From positions 248,001 to 312,000 of the forward strand of contig NZ_JACCFL010000001.1 in assembly GCF_013410375.1 (NCBI RefSeq): a stretch of DNA of 64,000 nt. Direction: 5' to 3'. This document shows positions 24,432 through 32,982 of this stretch, one piece after another. The position numbers were made by a program, and so were the translations under genes. Positions within the stretch are counted from its first letter, which is position 1, and the number at the start of each line of letters is the position of its first letter. The notes below the pieces were generated by a model. That model was not told where the DNA came from. It searched no databases and saw only the letters and a program-made list of their open reading frames with translations. Source of the DNA: Leifsonia shinshuensis (GTDB taxonomy: Bacteria; Actinomycetota; Actinomycetes; Actinomycetales; Microbacteriaceae).

Positions 24432-26558
24432 TCACCGGGTGTGGTGGCGACGCTCCCGGTTCGCGGCCCCGAACAGGACGAGCGTGCCCAGCATGGCGAG
24501 CAGCGCCCCGATCCCACCGATCGTGAGCGCGTCCGACCCGGTGGACGCCAGGACGGAGGCGCCCGCCGCGGAGTCACCCAGCCCGGCCGAGCCCAGCCCA
24601 GCCGAGCCCAGCGCAGCCGCACTCAGCCCTGCCGAGCCCGGGTTCGTCCCGGCCACGCCCTGGCCCCCGACGTCGGTGGAGACGGACTGCCCGCCGCCAC
24701 CCGTCGAGCCGGTACCCCCGGTCGAGCCGGTGCCACCGGTGGATCCGGTCGTCCCCGTCCCGACCGTGGCGGCGTCACCCCCGACAGCGAGGGAGTTGCC
24801 CCCCACCGTCACCGGGAGCGAGACACCGACCGGCGCCTGCAGACCCCCGAGGAGGCCACCGCCACCGGTCGTGTTCAGCGTCGGCAGGATCGAACCGGTC
24901 CCGGCCGGAGCCGACGCCGAACCGGAGTTGCTCGCGTTACCGAGGACGGCGACCGAGTTGCCACCCGCCGTCACGGGAGCCGCCAGGTTCACCGGCACCT
25001 GAGCGCCGGAGGCGGCACCGTTCGAGCCCGAGGTCGTCAGACCCGGAGTGCTGGAGCCGCCGGCGGTCGACGGCGTCGTGGAACCCGTGTTGCTCGCGTC
25101 GCCGAGCACGGCGATGGAATTTCCACCTGCCGTGATCGGAGCCGCAGCTCCCACAGGAACCTGAGCACCCGAGGCCAGACCGTTCGCACCCGAGGTCGTC
25201 GCACCGGAGGCGTTCGAGCCACCGGACGCCGGCGCAGCCGTCGAACCAGACGAGGCCGCATCACCCAGCACGGCTACCGAGTTACCGGTCGCCGCCACCG
25301 GAACGGCAGCACCGACCGGTACTTGAGTGCCCGAGGCCGCACCGTTCGTACCCGAGGTGGTCAGTCCGGAGGTGTTGGAGCCACCAGCCGCCGGCGAAGC
25401 CGACGAACCAGAGCCGGCCGCTTCACCCAGCACCGCCACCGAGTTACCGGTCGCCGCCACCGGAACGGCAGCACCGACCGGAACCTGAGTACCAGAGGCC
25501 ACACCGTTCGCACCCGAGGTCGTCGCACCGGAGGCGCTGGAGCCACCGGCCGCCGGCGAAGCCGACGAACCAGAACTGGCCGCATCACCCAGCACCGCCA
25601 CCGAGTTACCAGTCGCCGCCACCGGAACGGCAGCACCGACCGGAACCTGAGTGCCCGACGCGAGGGCGTTCGCACCCGAGGTCGTCGCACCCGAGGCGCT
25701 GGAGCCACCGGACGCCGGCGAAGCCGACGAACCGGACGAGGCCGCATCACCCAGCACGGCCACCGAGTTGCCGGTCGCCGCCACCGGAACGGCAGCACCG
25801 ACCGGAACCTGAGTACCCGAGGCCAGACCGTTCGCACCCGAGGTCGTCGCACCCGAGGTCGTAGCACCCGAGGCAGCCGGAGCACCCGAGGCAGCAGGAG
25901 CGGTCGAGGCAGGGTAGAACTGCGGCGGAGCGCTCGCGGACGGGGCGGTGCTGCTCGCGTCGCCGAGGACGGCGATCGAGTTGCCGTTCGCCGCCACCGG
26001 AACCGCGGCGTCCACGGGCACCTGCGCGCCCGAGGCCACACCGTTCGTGCCCGAGGTCGTCAGACCCGGGGACGCCGGAGAAGCCGCAGCGGGAGCTGCC
26101 GAGGCCACGCCGTTCGTGCCCGAGGTCGTCAGGCCGGCGGCAGGAGCGGCCGGAGCAGCAGCAGGAGCAGCCGCGGCAGGCGCCGCACCCCCGCTCCCGG
26201 AGTCCCCCGCCACGCTCGCCGCGTTCCCGGTCACCGTGACCGGAACCGCGACGCTCACCAGCGCCTGATCCCCACCGGCCACTCCACCGAGTCCGATCGT
26301 GGATACGGCAGGAGCGGGAGCCGGCGCGGACGCGGGAGCCGCCCCGCCGCCCGCGGACGACGAGTCGCCGAGAACGGAGATGCCGTTGCCCGAGACCGTG
26401 ACCGGTACCGTGACGCCGACCGCGGCCTGGTTGCCGGAGGCGACCCCGCCGGTTCCGTCGGTCGTCGTTTGCGCGGCGTTCGCCGCCGCTGTTCCGGCGA
26501 GCCAGAGCCCGCCGACGCAGAGGGTGAACCACAGCCCTCTGGAGACGTATTTGTTCAT
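24432..26558 (-). CDS. LAxTG-anchored surface protein with ten chaplin-like repeats
   Basis: The 708-residue protein has a signal peptide (cleavage near ANAA, residue 29) and ten copies of a hydrophobic motif like SGTQVPVGAAVPVAATGNSV followed by AVLGD. This resembles the chaplin pattern (GNxxxVPVxxPVxxxGNSxxVxG) but lacks its cysteines. Six copies (residues 237-560) are in strict 54-residue units. A Gly/Ser/Thr linker leads to LASTG (670-674), a membrane helix (about 679-697) and a RERRHH tail: a sortase-E-type signal, like long chaplins of Streptomyces. It is probably linked to the cell wall and forms an amphipathic, possibly amyloid-like surface layer. No sortase gene is in the window. Confidence 0.85.
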   Translation of the reverse strand: MNKYVSRGLWFTLCVGGLWLAGTAAANAAQTTTDGTGGVASGNQAAVGVTVPVTVSGNGISVLGDSSSAGGGAAPASAPAPAPAVSTIGLGGVAGGDQALVSVAVPVTVTGNAASVAGDSGSGGAAPAAAAPAAAPAAPAAGLTTSGTNGVASAAPAAASPASPGLTTSGTNGVASGAQVPVDAAVPVAANGNSIAVLGDASSTAPSASAPPQFYPASTAPAASGAPAASGATTSGATTSGANGLASGTQVPVGAAVPVAATGNSVAVLGDAASSGSSASPASGGSSASGATTSGANALASGTQVPVGAAVPVAATGNSVAVLGDAASSGSSASPAAGGSSASGATTSGANGVASGTQVPVGAAVPVAATGNSVAVLGEAAGSGSSASPAAGGSNTSGLTTSGTNGAASGTQVPVGAAVPVAATGNSVAVLGDAASSGSTAAPASGGSNASGATTSGANGLASGAQVPVGAAAPITAGGNSIAVLGDASNTGSTTPSTAGGSSTPGLTTSGSNGAASGAQVPVNLAAPVTAGGNSVAVLGNASNSGSASAPAGTGSILPTLNTTGGGGLLGGLQAPVGVSLPVTVGGNSLAVGGDAATVGTGTTGSTGGTGSTGGTGSTGGGGQSVSTDVGGQGVAGTNPGSAGLSAAALGSAGLGSAGLGDSAAGASVLASTGSDALTIGGIGALLAMLGTLVLFGAANRERRHHTR
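24879..25850 (-). repeat. Six tandem 162-bp repeats inside the surface-protein gene
   Basis: The DNA repeats with a strict 162-base period (for instance CACCCAGCAC near 25264, 25426, 25588 and 25750), encoding 54-residue units. The central units are nearly identical at DNA level, so copy number can be expected to change by recombination and may be collapsed in short-read assemblies. Confidence 0.85.
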
Positions 26559-26656
26559 CGATCAGCCTTTCGAGTCGAGTGTGCTGCTCCCGGGCGGGAG
26601 CGCAGGATCGTGTTCTGCTCGGCGCGACGGCGTCGCGCGGGCAGAGCCGATCCCAC

Positions 26657-27634
26657 TCAGTCGGGGCTGATGTCGTGATCGAAGAGAGGCGACGACGGGA
26701 GGTCGTCGTCCGCGGGCAGGCCGGCACGGCCGGTCAGCGCGGTTCCGGGCGACGCCGCAGCGGCGGCCCAGGCGGCGAACCCCGGCGCGGATCCGCCCGC
26801 GCCTCCGTTCGCCGAGTTCGTGCCGAGCGCACCGGACGGCGCCCCGGGTGACGGCAGGTCGGAGCCGCCGGGGGGAGCGCCGCCAGGCGATCCGGACGTC
26901 GTTATCGAGCTCGCAGCGGACGTGGGCGGCCCGGCGGCGCCGGATCCGGAACCGGCCGCCGCAAGAACGCCCGCGCCCGGGACGAGGAGGCCGCCCAGCG
27001 CCACAATCGACACCACGCCCGGCGCGGTCGTAGAAGGCTCGGTCACGCCGGCCACGCCTCCGCCGGACGGATCCCCGGCCGGTGGAGCAGACACGACGGC
27101 TGCGGCGAGCGGTGCGACGACCGCGTCGACCGCTCCCGCGACACCCGAGACCGCGTGATCCGCGGCGGATGCGACCGGCTCCGTCAGGTTCGCGACCGGG
27201 TGGTCGCCGAGAACGGAGCCGACGACCGGCAATGCGGCGGGAACCTGGGCCACCGGGGTCGAGGCGACGACGGTGTCCGCCGTCTGCGCGACCGGCGTCA
27301 CCACGGCTTCGACCGGCGCGGCCTGCGCCACCTGCTGGACGGCCGCCGTCACGGGCTGCGTCACCTGCGCGACGACGTCGCGGACCGGCGCGGGCACAGC
27401 GGGGGCGGCCGTGGAGACCGCCGTCCCCGCGGTGTCCCCCACACCTGCGGCGACCGAAGTCACCGATGCGACCACGCCACCGAGCGGGTTCGGCGCGGGC
27501 GGCTCGGCCGCCTGGGCGGAGCCGCCGCTGAAGAGCAGCCCCAGCGCGACGATGCCGCCGCCGAGAAGAAGGGAACCGATCAGAAGCCGCGCAGGAGGGA
27601 ACGCGGAGCGGCGTACCACCGGCACGTCCACCAC
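26657..27634 (-). CDS. Secreted Ala/Val/Pro-rich protein, unknown function
   Basis: The 325-residue product has a long signal peptide (cleavage near AQAA, residue 43) and a low-complexity Val/Ala/Pro-rich body with many VAP/VTQP segments. A Gly/Ser-rich stretch follows, and the C-terminus ends LPSSPLFDHDISPD. There is no sorting signal. An AGGGGG ribosome site at the end of the upstream MFS gene fits the GTG start, suggesting coupling, and the chaplin-like surface protein follows 98 bases downstream. Its placement suggests a cell-surface role, but no domain is recognised. Confidence 0.65.
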   Translation of the reverse strand: MVDVPVVRRSAFPPARLLIGSLLLGGGIVALGLLFSGGSAQAAEPPAPNPLGGVVASVTSVAAGVGDTAGTAVSTAAPAVPAPVRDVVAQVTQPVTAAVQQVAQAAPVEAVVTPVAQTADTVVASTPVAQVPAALPVVGSVLGDHPVANLTEPVASAADHAVSGVAGAVDAVVAPLAAAVVSAPPAGDPSGGGVAGVTEPSTTAPGVVSIVALGGLLVPGAGVLAAAGSGSGAAGPPTSAASSITTSGSPGGAPPGGSDLPSPGAPSGALGTNSANGGAGGSAPGFAAWAAAAASPGTALTGRAGLPADDDLPSSPLFDHDISPD

Positions 27635-27638
27635 ACGA

Positions 27639-28862
27639 TCACCCCCTGATCGTCGGCCTTCCGTTCGAGACAGGAGCGAGTGTACTCCGCTGTCTACCGG
27701 ACCGGAAGCGTGGATTAAGCGCCGCCGCGGCCGCCGCGATCACGGCGAACGCGCCGAGGGTCATCGCGGCTCCGACCCACAACGGCGAGGCGAAGCCGAG
27801 GCCGGCGGCGATCGCGAGACCGCCCAGCCACGCGCCGAGGGCGTTGCCGACGTTGAACGCGGCGATGTTCGCCCCGGAGGCCAGGGTCGGCGCGTCCTCC
27901 GCCGACCGCAGCACCCGCAGCTGGAGGCCGGGAACCGTAGCGAACCCGAACGCGCCCATCAGCACGAGCGCGATCACCGCGGCGACCGGCAGCGCCGCCA
28001 GCAGGGCGAACGCCACCAGGATCGCCGCGAGGACGGCGAGCACGACCAGCAGCGTGCCGTCGACCGACCGGTCGGCGAACCGGCCGCCGACCGCGTTGCC
28101 GGCGAAGAGGCCCAGCCCGAACAGGATGAGCAGCCACGGCACCGCCGCCGCGGGGAACCCGGACAGGCCGGTCAGCGTGTAGGCGATGTAGGTGAACGCG
28201 CCGAACATCCCACCGAAGCCGAGCACCGTCGCCGTGAGCGACAGCCACAGCTGGCCGGAGCGGAACGCGCGCAGCTCGCCCCGGAGCCCGTGGTCTGCGG
28301 CGGAGTCCGCCCGCCCGGCGTCACGGGGCACCAGCAGCGCGAGCCCGATCAGGGCGAGCACTCCGATCGCCGTGATCGCCCAGAACGTCGAGCGCCAGCC
28401 CAGCTGCTGGCCGAGCAGGGTGCCGAACGGCACGCCGAGGACGTTCGCGGCCGTGAGCCCCGTGAACATGATCGCGATGGCGCGAGCCCTCCTGGCCGGG
28501 TCCACCAGGTTCGCAGCGACCACCGAGCCGATGCCGAAGAAGGCGCCGTGGCAGAGGGCGGCCAGGACCCGGCCGGTGAGCATCGTCGCGTAGTCGGGCG
28601 CCACGGCGGACACCGCGTTCCCCGCAATGAACAGCACCATCAGCCCGAGCAGCACGCCCTTGCGCGGCAGGCGCGTGACGGCCGCCGTGAGGCCGATCGC
28701 TCCGACGGCGACCGCCAGGGCGTAGCCGGAGATCAGCCAGCCGGCCGCGGCGGCGTCGACATGGAAGTCGGCGGCCACCTCCGGCAGGAGGCCGGCGATC
28801 ACGAACTCGGTCAGGCCGATCCCGAATCCGCCCAGCGCGAGGGCGATCAGGCCAGCAGGCAT
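27639..28862 (-). CDS. MFS transporter, DHA1 drug-efflux type
   Basis: The 407-residue protein from ATG 28862 has twelve membrane helices, the N-terminal GFGIGLTEFVIAGLLPEVA and the LDRRRPRK-like loop region seen here as VTRLPRKG, as in AraJ/Cmx-type exporters. It is divergent from a MarR regulator, the usual layout for an exporter controlled by its own ligand. The longer open frame upstream crosses the operator region and was not used. Confidence 0.88.
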   Translation of the reverse strand: MPAGLIALALGGFGIGLTEFVIAGLLPEVAADFHVDAAAAGWLISGYALAVAVGAIGLTAAVTRLPRKGVLLGLMVLFIAGNAVSAVAPDYATMLTGRVLAALCHGAFFGIGSVVAANLVDPARRARAIAIMFTGLTAANVLGVPFGTLLGQQLGWRSTFWAITAIGVLALIGLALLVPRDAGRADSAADHGLRGELRAFRSGQLWLSLTATVLGFGGMFGAFTYIAYTLTGLSGFPAAAVPWLLILFGLGLFAGNAVGGRFADRSVDGTLLVVLAVLAAILVAFALLAALPVAAVIALVLMGAFGFATVPGLQLRVLRSAEDAPTLASGANIAAFNVGNALGAWLGGLAIAAGLGFASPLWVGAAMTLGAFAVIAAAAAALNPRFRSGRQRSTLAPVSNGRPTIRG

Positions 28863-28912
28863 GAGAACTCCTGAGAATGTCGGGGACGGGGAGGGCGACC
28901 GCGTACAGTAGT

Positions 28913-28951
28913 TAGTTGCAGACGCGCCATAAATAGTTGCACATGCAATTA
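28913..28951. promoter_or_regulatory. MarR-type operator sites between the MFS and MarR genes
   Basis: TAGTTGCA occurs at 28913-28920 and again at 28934-28941, two helix turns apart. The second is part of the palindrome TTGCACATGCAA (28937-28948), extended by outer T-A pairs to 28934-28951. The site lies between the divergent starts, where autorepression would be expected. Confidence 0.6.
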
Positions 28952-28996
28952 CTTCGCGCAACCCCGCCCGGAACCATCACGACCCGAGGAGCACAC

Positions 28997-29449
28997 ATGG
29001 GCATCGCCGACGACGCCGTCGAGGTGCGCGCGCAAGGCTGGCGCACCCTCGCCGCACTGCACAACTTCATCGAGAACGAGCTGGAGCGGGCGCTCTCCCG
29101 CGAGGCAGGACTGTCCGTCGTCGAGTACACGGTGCTCGACGCCCTCAGCCGGCAGGACGGTTGGCACATGCGCATGCAGCAGCTCGCCCGCGCCAGCGCG
29201 CTGAGCCCCTCGGCGACCACCCGGCTGGTCAACCGGCTGGAGGAGCGCGGCCTCCTCACCCGCATCGACTGCCTGGACGACCGGCGCGGTATCTACACCG
29301 AGCTCACCGCGGGCGGCCACCGCCTGCTCGACAGCGCCCGGCCGGTGCACGACGAGGCGCTGGAGGCCGCCCTCGCGGAGGCGCACCGCATCCCGGAGCT
29401 CGCCCCGCTGCTCGACGCCCTGCCGCAACTCGCCCTCGCCCGCACCTGA
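28997..29449 (+). CDS. MarR-family transcriptional regulator
   Basis: The 150-residue protein has the MarR winged helix with MRMQQLARASALSPSATTRL and the wing LDDRRGIYTELTAGG. It probably represses itself and the divergent MFS exporter until a ligand binds. ATG 28997 has a GAGGAG ribosome site at the right distance, so the upstream in-frame ATG was rejected. Confidence 0.92.
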   Translation: MGIADDAVEVRAQGWRTLAALHNFIENELERALSREAGLSVVEYTVLDALSRQDGWHMRMQQLARASALSPSATTRLVNRLEERGLLTRIDCLDDRRGIYTELTAGGHRLLDSARPVHDEALEAALAEAHRIPELAPLLDALPQLALART

Positions 29450-29532
29450 GCGGCCGGCGGCCGGAACGGCGCAGAGCTGCGGCCCCCTGTCAAGTCTGGT
29501 GAGTCGACCGCGGCAGGGCGTATAACGGGGGA

Positions 29533-29886
29533 ATGGCCGACGCGATCACGACCTGGATCGACCGCTATCGCCGCGCGTGGGAGTCCAACGACCCCGACGA
29601 CATCCGCGCGCTCTTCACGGAGGACGCGAGCTACCGCACGGAGCCGTTCGCCGAGCCGTGGGAGGGGCACCTCGAGATCGTCGAGGGCTGGCTGGACGCG
29701 CAGGACGACCCGGGCTCCGTCGACTTCGAGTGGCGGCTGCTCGGCCAGGACGGCTCCCAGTACTTCGTGGAGGGCGTGACCGACTACCACGACGGCCCGA
29801 CCTACTCGAACCTCTGGGTCGTGGTGCTGGCGCCGGACGGCCGCGCCGAGGAGTTCACCGAGTGGTGGATGGAGCAGGAGGGCTGA
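29533..29886 (+). CDS. SnoaL-like / NTF2-fold protein
   Basis: The 117-residue protein fits the NTF2-like SnoaL family: ITTWIDRYRRAWESNDPDDI, then ALFTEDASYRTEPF and a C-terminal EFTEWWMEQ. Members are small cone-shaped enzymes or binding proteins with very varied activities. It stands alone on the plus strand before the convergent fluoride-channel genes. No catalytic role can be assigned. Confidence 0.75.
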   Translation: MADAITTWIDRYRRAWESNDPDDIRALFTEDASYRTEPFAEPWEGHLEIVEGWLDAQDDPGSVDFEWRLLGQDGSQYFVEGVTDYHDGPTYSNLWVVVLAPDGRAEEFTEWWMEQEG

Positions 29887-29919
29887 CCCTCCCCGCTCGG
29901 CCGTCGAGAGCCGGGATGT

Positions 29920-30297
29920 TCAGAGCAGGCCGCCCAGCCACAGCCCCAGCGCGGCGGCGGCGAGCGCGAGGATCAGCATCCCGACGCCGTTGAACAGCGC
30001 CGCCCGGTACCGCCGCTGCTGTGCGAGCCGCACGGTCTCGTAGCTCGCCGTGCTGAAGGTCGTGTACCCGCCGAGGAACCCGGTACCCAGGATGGCCCGC
30101 CACTCCGGCGGCAGGCCGTGGGCGAGCGCCAGCCCGGTGACGAGGCCGAGGACCAACGACCCTGTCACGTTGATGACCGTCGTGCCGAACGGGTAGCCGA
30201 TCCGGAACCGGCTGCGCAGCACGCCGTCGAGCACCAGCCGGGAGACCGCTCCCAGGCCGCCCGCCACCGCCACCGCGAGCACCAGCAGCGGCGTCAC
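29920..30297 (-). CDS. crcB: Fluoride channel FluC/CrcB, second subunit
   Basis: The 125-residue protein has four membrane helices and the FluC signatures GGLGAVSRLVLDG, GTTVINVTGSLVLG and GFLGGYTTFSTASYE. It forms a dual-topology or paired dimer that exports fluoride. The GTG start overlaps the stop of the other crcB gene (GTGA). Adjacent paired crcB genes are usual in actinobacteria, where the two proteins form an antiparallel heterodimer. Confidence 0.93.
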   Translation of the reverse strand: MTPLLVLAVAVAGGLGAVSRLVLDGVLRSRFRIGYPFGTTVINVTGSLVLGLVTGLALAHGLPPEWRAILGTGFLGGYTTFSTASYETVRLAQQRRYRAALFNGVGMLILALAAAALGLWLGGLL

Positions 30298-30761
30298 CGG
30301 CCGGCTCCCGCGCGCCGCGCCCGTCGCCGGCCGAGCGCCGCGGCGGCCGCGATCCCGGCGACCGACGCCGCAGCGCCGATGAGGATGGTCGCGACCGCGT
30401 AGCCGATTCCTCCGCCCGGGTTGTGCGCGGCGAACAGCCCGTCGGTGTCGACGGCGAAGGAGCTGTAGGTCGTGTAGCCGCCGAGGATGCCGGTGCCGGC
30501 GAACAGCCGCAGGTCACGGCGCCGCCCGGCGTCCGGTCCGCGCAGGGCCAGCGCTTCCAGCAGCCAGCCGAGCACGAACGCACCCGTGACGTTGATGACC
30601 AGCGTGATGAGCGGGATGCCCGCCACGGTCGGCACGGCCGCCGACAGCAGGTAGCGCACGGTCGTGCCGATGGCTCCGCCGACGAAGACGAGCAGGACGG
30701 ACCGCCAGTGCAGATGCACCGGCAACGGGGTTCTCGCGGGCAAGCGGCATCCACCCTTCAC
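30294..30761 (-). CDS. crcB: Fluoride channel FluC/CrcB, first subunit, next to an IS insertion
   Basis: The 155-residue frame has the FluC motifs GGAIGTTVRYLLS, TLVINVTGAFVLGW and GILGGYTTYSSFAVD and an extended charged C-terminus. The core family homology begins around residue 18. The listed GTG (30761) lies only about 22 bases from the IS30 end, with an in-frame stop just upstream and no clear ribosome site, so the native promoter and start may have been displaced; a GTG near 30719 is another possible start. Confidence 0.85.
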   Translation of the reverse strand: MKGGCRLPARTPLPVHLHWRSVLLVFVGGAIGTTVRYLLSAAVPTVAGIPLITLVINVTGAFVLGWLLEALALRGPDAGRRRDLRLFAGTGILGGYTTYSSFAVDTDGLFAAHNPGGGIGYAVATILIGAAASVAGIAAAAALGRRRARRAGAGR

Positions 30762-30782
30762 AATGAAGCGCAGGAACTAGGC

Positions 30783-32272
30783 GGATTCAACTGGTTGTCG
30801 CAACACCTCGATCGAGAGGTGTTCAGCGATGGTGACGGCGGATTGGAGCAAGAAGACCAGCGAAGTGCCCGTGAGTGCGCGTCGGCAGTGGCGTGCGGAT
30901 CGGGCGTTGCGTCCGCCGATGCGCTCGCCCGGGCGGCCTGAGCCTTCGCGGGAGGTGCAACGGCAGTTCTGGCGTCTGATCGCGACGGGTATCACCTCCG
31001 CCGAAGCGGCGCTGACGGTGGGCGTGTCTGTGCCGGTCGGGACCCGTTGGTTTCGTCACGCTGGCGGCATGCCGCCGATCAGCCTCGCCCCGCCCACAGG
31101 TCGCTATCTGTCCTTCGAGGAACGCGAGGAGATCGCGCTTCTCCGCGCCAAGCAGCTCGGCGTGCGTGAGATCGCCCGCAGGATCGGCCGCGACCCGGGA
31201 ACGATCTCCCGCGAGCTGCGCCGCAATGCCGCCACGCGCAGCGGCAAGCAGGAATACCGGGCGCTGGTGGCGCAGTGGAAGGCGCAGCAGGCGGCGAAGC
31301 GGCCGAAGAAGGCGAGGTTGGTGACCAACGCTAGGCTGCGCGAGTACGTCCAGGACCGTCTCGCCGGCAACGTCCGCCGACCCGATGGCAGCGTGGTCGT
31401 CGGCCCTGAGCCGCTGGCATGGAAGGGGCGGAACAAGCCGCATCGGCAGGACCGGCGGTGGGCGATCGCGTGGAGCCCGGAGCAGATCTCACACCGCCTG
31501 AAGGTCGACTTCCCGGATGATGAGTCCATGCGCATCAGCCACGAGGCGATCTACCAGTCGCTGTTCATCCAGGGCCGTGGCGCGCTCAAACGCGAACTCG
31601 TCACCTGCCTGCGAACCGGTCGCGCACTCCGGCAGCCACGAGCTCGAGCGCAGAACCGGCCGCAAGGGCATGTCACCGCCGATGTCGTGTTCTCCGAACG
31701 TCCTGCGGAGGCGGCGGACCGCGCCGTTCCTGGGCACTGGGAGGGGGATCTGATCATCGGAACGGGCCGATCGGCGATCGGCACTGTCGTCGAGCGCAAG
31801 AGCCGCTCGACTCTGCTGGTGCACCTGCCCCGCCTGGAGGGCTGGGGCGAGAACCCATATGTGAAGAACGGTCCTGCACTGGGAGGCTACGGCGCCGTCG
31901 CGATGAATGCTGCTCTCGTCGCGACCATGACGAAGCTTCCAGAACAGCTTCGCAAGACACTCACCTGGGATCGCGGCAAGGAGCTTTCTGCGCATGCCCA
32001 GTTCGCGCTTGAGACGGGCACGAAGGTGTTCTTCGCCGACCCCCACTCGCCCTGGCAGCGGCCGACGAACGAGAACACAAACGGGTTGCTGCGTCAATAC
32101 TTCCCGAAGGGCACGGACCTCTCGCGGTGGTCGGCCGAGGACCTCGAAGCCGTCGCTCTCGCGCTCAACAACCGGCCACGGAAAAGCCTGAACTGGCGCA
32201 CTCCCGCGGAAGTCTTCGAGGAACAGCTACGCTCGCTTCAACAACACGGTGTTGCAACGACCGATTGAGCCC
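30783..32272 (+). mobile_element. Complete IS30-family insertion sequence
   Basis: An intact IS30-type transposase gene is flanked by imperfect terminal inverted repeats. The core GGTTGTCGCAACACC (30793-30807) matches the complement of GGTGTTGCAACGACC (32248-32262) at 13 of 15 positions, and weaker homology extends outward to about 30783 and 32272. The outer limits are uncertain by about ten bases and no target duplication is obvious. It lies between crcB and the stress-protein gene. Confidence 0.8.
30829..32268 (+). CDS. IS30-family transposase
   Basis: The 479-residue protein has an N-terminal HTH (YLSFEEREEIALLRAKQLG, then VREIARRIGRDPGTISREL) and the DDE core in GHWEGDLIIG, LTWDRGKE and PTNENTNGLLRQYFPKGTD. 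It cuts and joins the element ends. A GAGGTG ribosome site lies 8 bases before the ATG. The frame is intact, so the element may still be mobile. Confidence 0.95.
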   Translation: MVTADWSKKTSEVPVSARRQWRADRALRPPMRSPGRPEPSREVQRQFWRLIATGITSAEAALTVGVSVPVGTRWFRHAGGMPPISLAPPTGRYLSFEEREEIALLRAKQLGVREIARRIGRDPGTISRELRRNAATRSGKQEYRALVAQWKAQQAAKRPKKARLVTNARLREYVQDRLAGNVRRPDGSVVVGPEPLAWKGRNKPHRQDRRWAIAWSPEQISHRLKVDFPDDESMRISHEAIYQSLFIQGRGALKRELVTCLRTGRALRQPRARAQNRPQGHVTADVVFSERPAEAADRAVPGHWEGDLIIGTGRSAIGTVVERKSRSTLLVHLPRLEGWGENPYVKNGPALGGYGAVAMNAALVATMTKLPEQLRKTLTWDRGKELSAHAQFALETGTKVFFADPHSPWQRPTNENTNGLLRQYFPKGTDLSRWSAEDLEAVALALNNRPRKSLNWRTPAEVFEEQLRSLQQHGVATTD

Positions 32273-32337
32273 AAGCTATCAGCGACCGTCGCGGTTCGGG
32301 CCTGCCGGCCCCGGCGAGATCCATCGCCGCCGCTCCA

Positions 32338-32877
32338 CTATACCGGCGGGTCCTCCCACGGCAGCGTCTGGGCGCCGCTCACCGGCGCCAGCGGCACCAC
32401 GATCACCGGCCGGTGCTGCCGGTGGGCCAGGTGCACCGCGACCGAGCCGTTGAAGAACTCGCGGAGGCTGCCCCGCAGTCCCGCCTCTCGCGTCCCGACC
32501 ACGATGTAGCGGGCGTCCATCTCGTCGGCGAGTCGCGCGAGCGCCCATGCGGGATCGCCGGCGAGCTGCTTGAGCGAGTACGGGACGCCGCGGCCGTCCA
32601 GCGCGGCGCGGATGTCCGTCTCCAGTTCGGGGTCGAAGGTCTCGTCCTCCACCTCGGGGAGGTCGGGGTCGTACGGGAGCGCGACCACCGTGCCGTCCAC
32701 GTAGCTGGAGACCAGGTAGCGGTTGGGGTCGACGTTGGCGCACACCAGCGGGACGTCGAGGTCGTCGGCGAGCCGGGCCGCCTGGTCGAGCACGACGGTC
32801 GGCTGGCCTGGGACGACGGCGACGAGCACTCCCCCGGACCCCGTGGCGCCCATCCCGCCGCTGCCGTTGCCGCTCAT
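32338..32877 (-). CDS. Universal stress protein (UspA family)
   Basis: Read from ATG 32877 the 179-residue protein has a Gly-rich start followed by VLVAVVPGQPTVVLDQAARL and the C-terminal ATP-binding pattern GTREAGLRGSLREFFNGSVA, then HRPVIVVP. It is a single-domain nucleotide-binding stress protein. It is divergent from the holin-like membrane operon. Its 3' end lies about 65 bases from the IS. Confidence 0.88.
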   Translation of the reverse strand: MSGNGSGGMGATGSGGVLVAVVPGQPTVVLDQAARLADDLDVPLVCANVDPNRYLVSSYVDGTVVALPYDPDLPEVEDETFDPELETDIRAALDGRGVPYSLKQLAGDPAWALARLADEMDARYIVVGTREAGLRGSLREFFNGSVAVHLAHRQHRPVIVVPLAPVSGAQTLPWEDPPV

Positions 32878-32982
32878 GCGACTAGTGTGCACCATCCGGT
32901 GGGCCACGCGGAGTCGGCACTCCCTTGGCTCGTCCACCACCGTGGGGTACGGTCGGACGCGAACCCCCAGGGAGGCCGAGGA

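Noticed and set aside
24879..25850. Regular repeats that could be taken for a CRISPR array
   Set aside because: The whole 162-base unit repeats and is in frame within a surface-protein gene; there are no unique spacers and no cas genes.
30783..32272. A target-site duplication around the IS30 element
   Set aside because: No matching 2-5 base repeat is found at either of the plausible element ends, so none is claimed.
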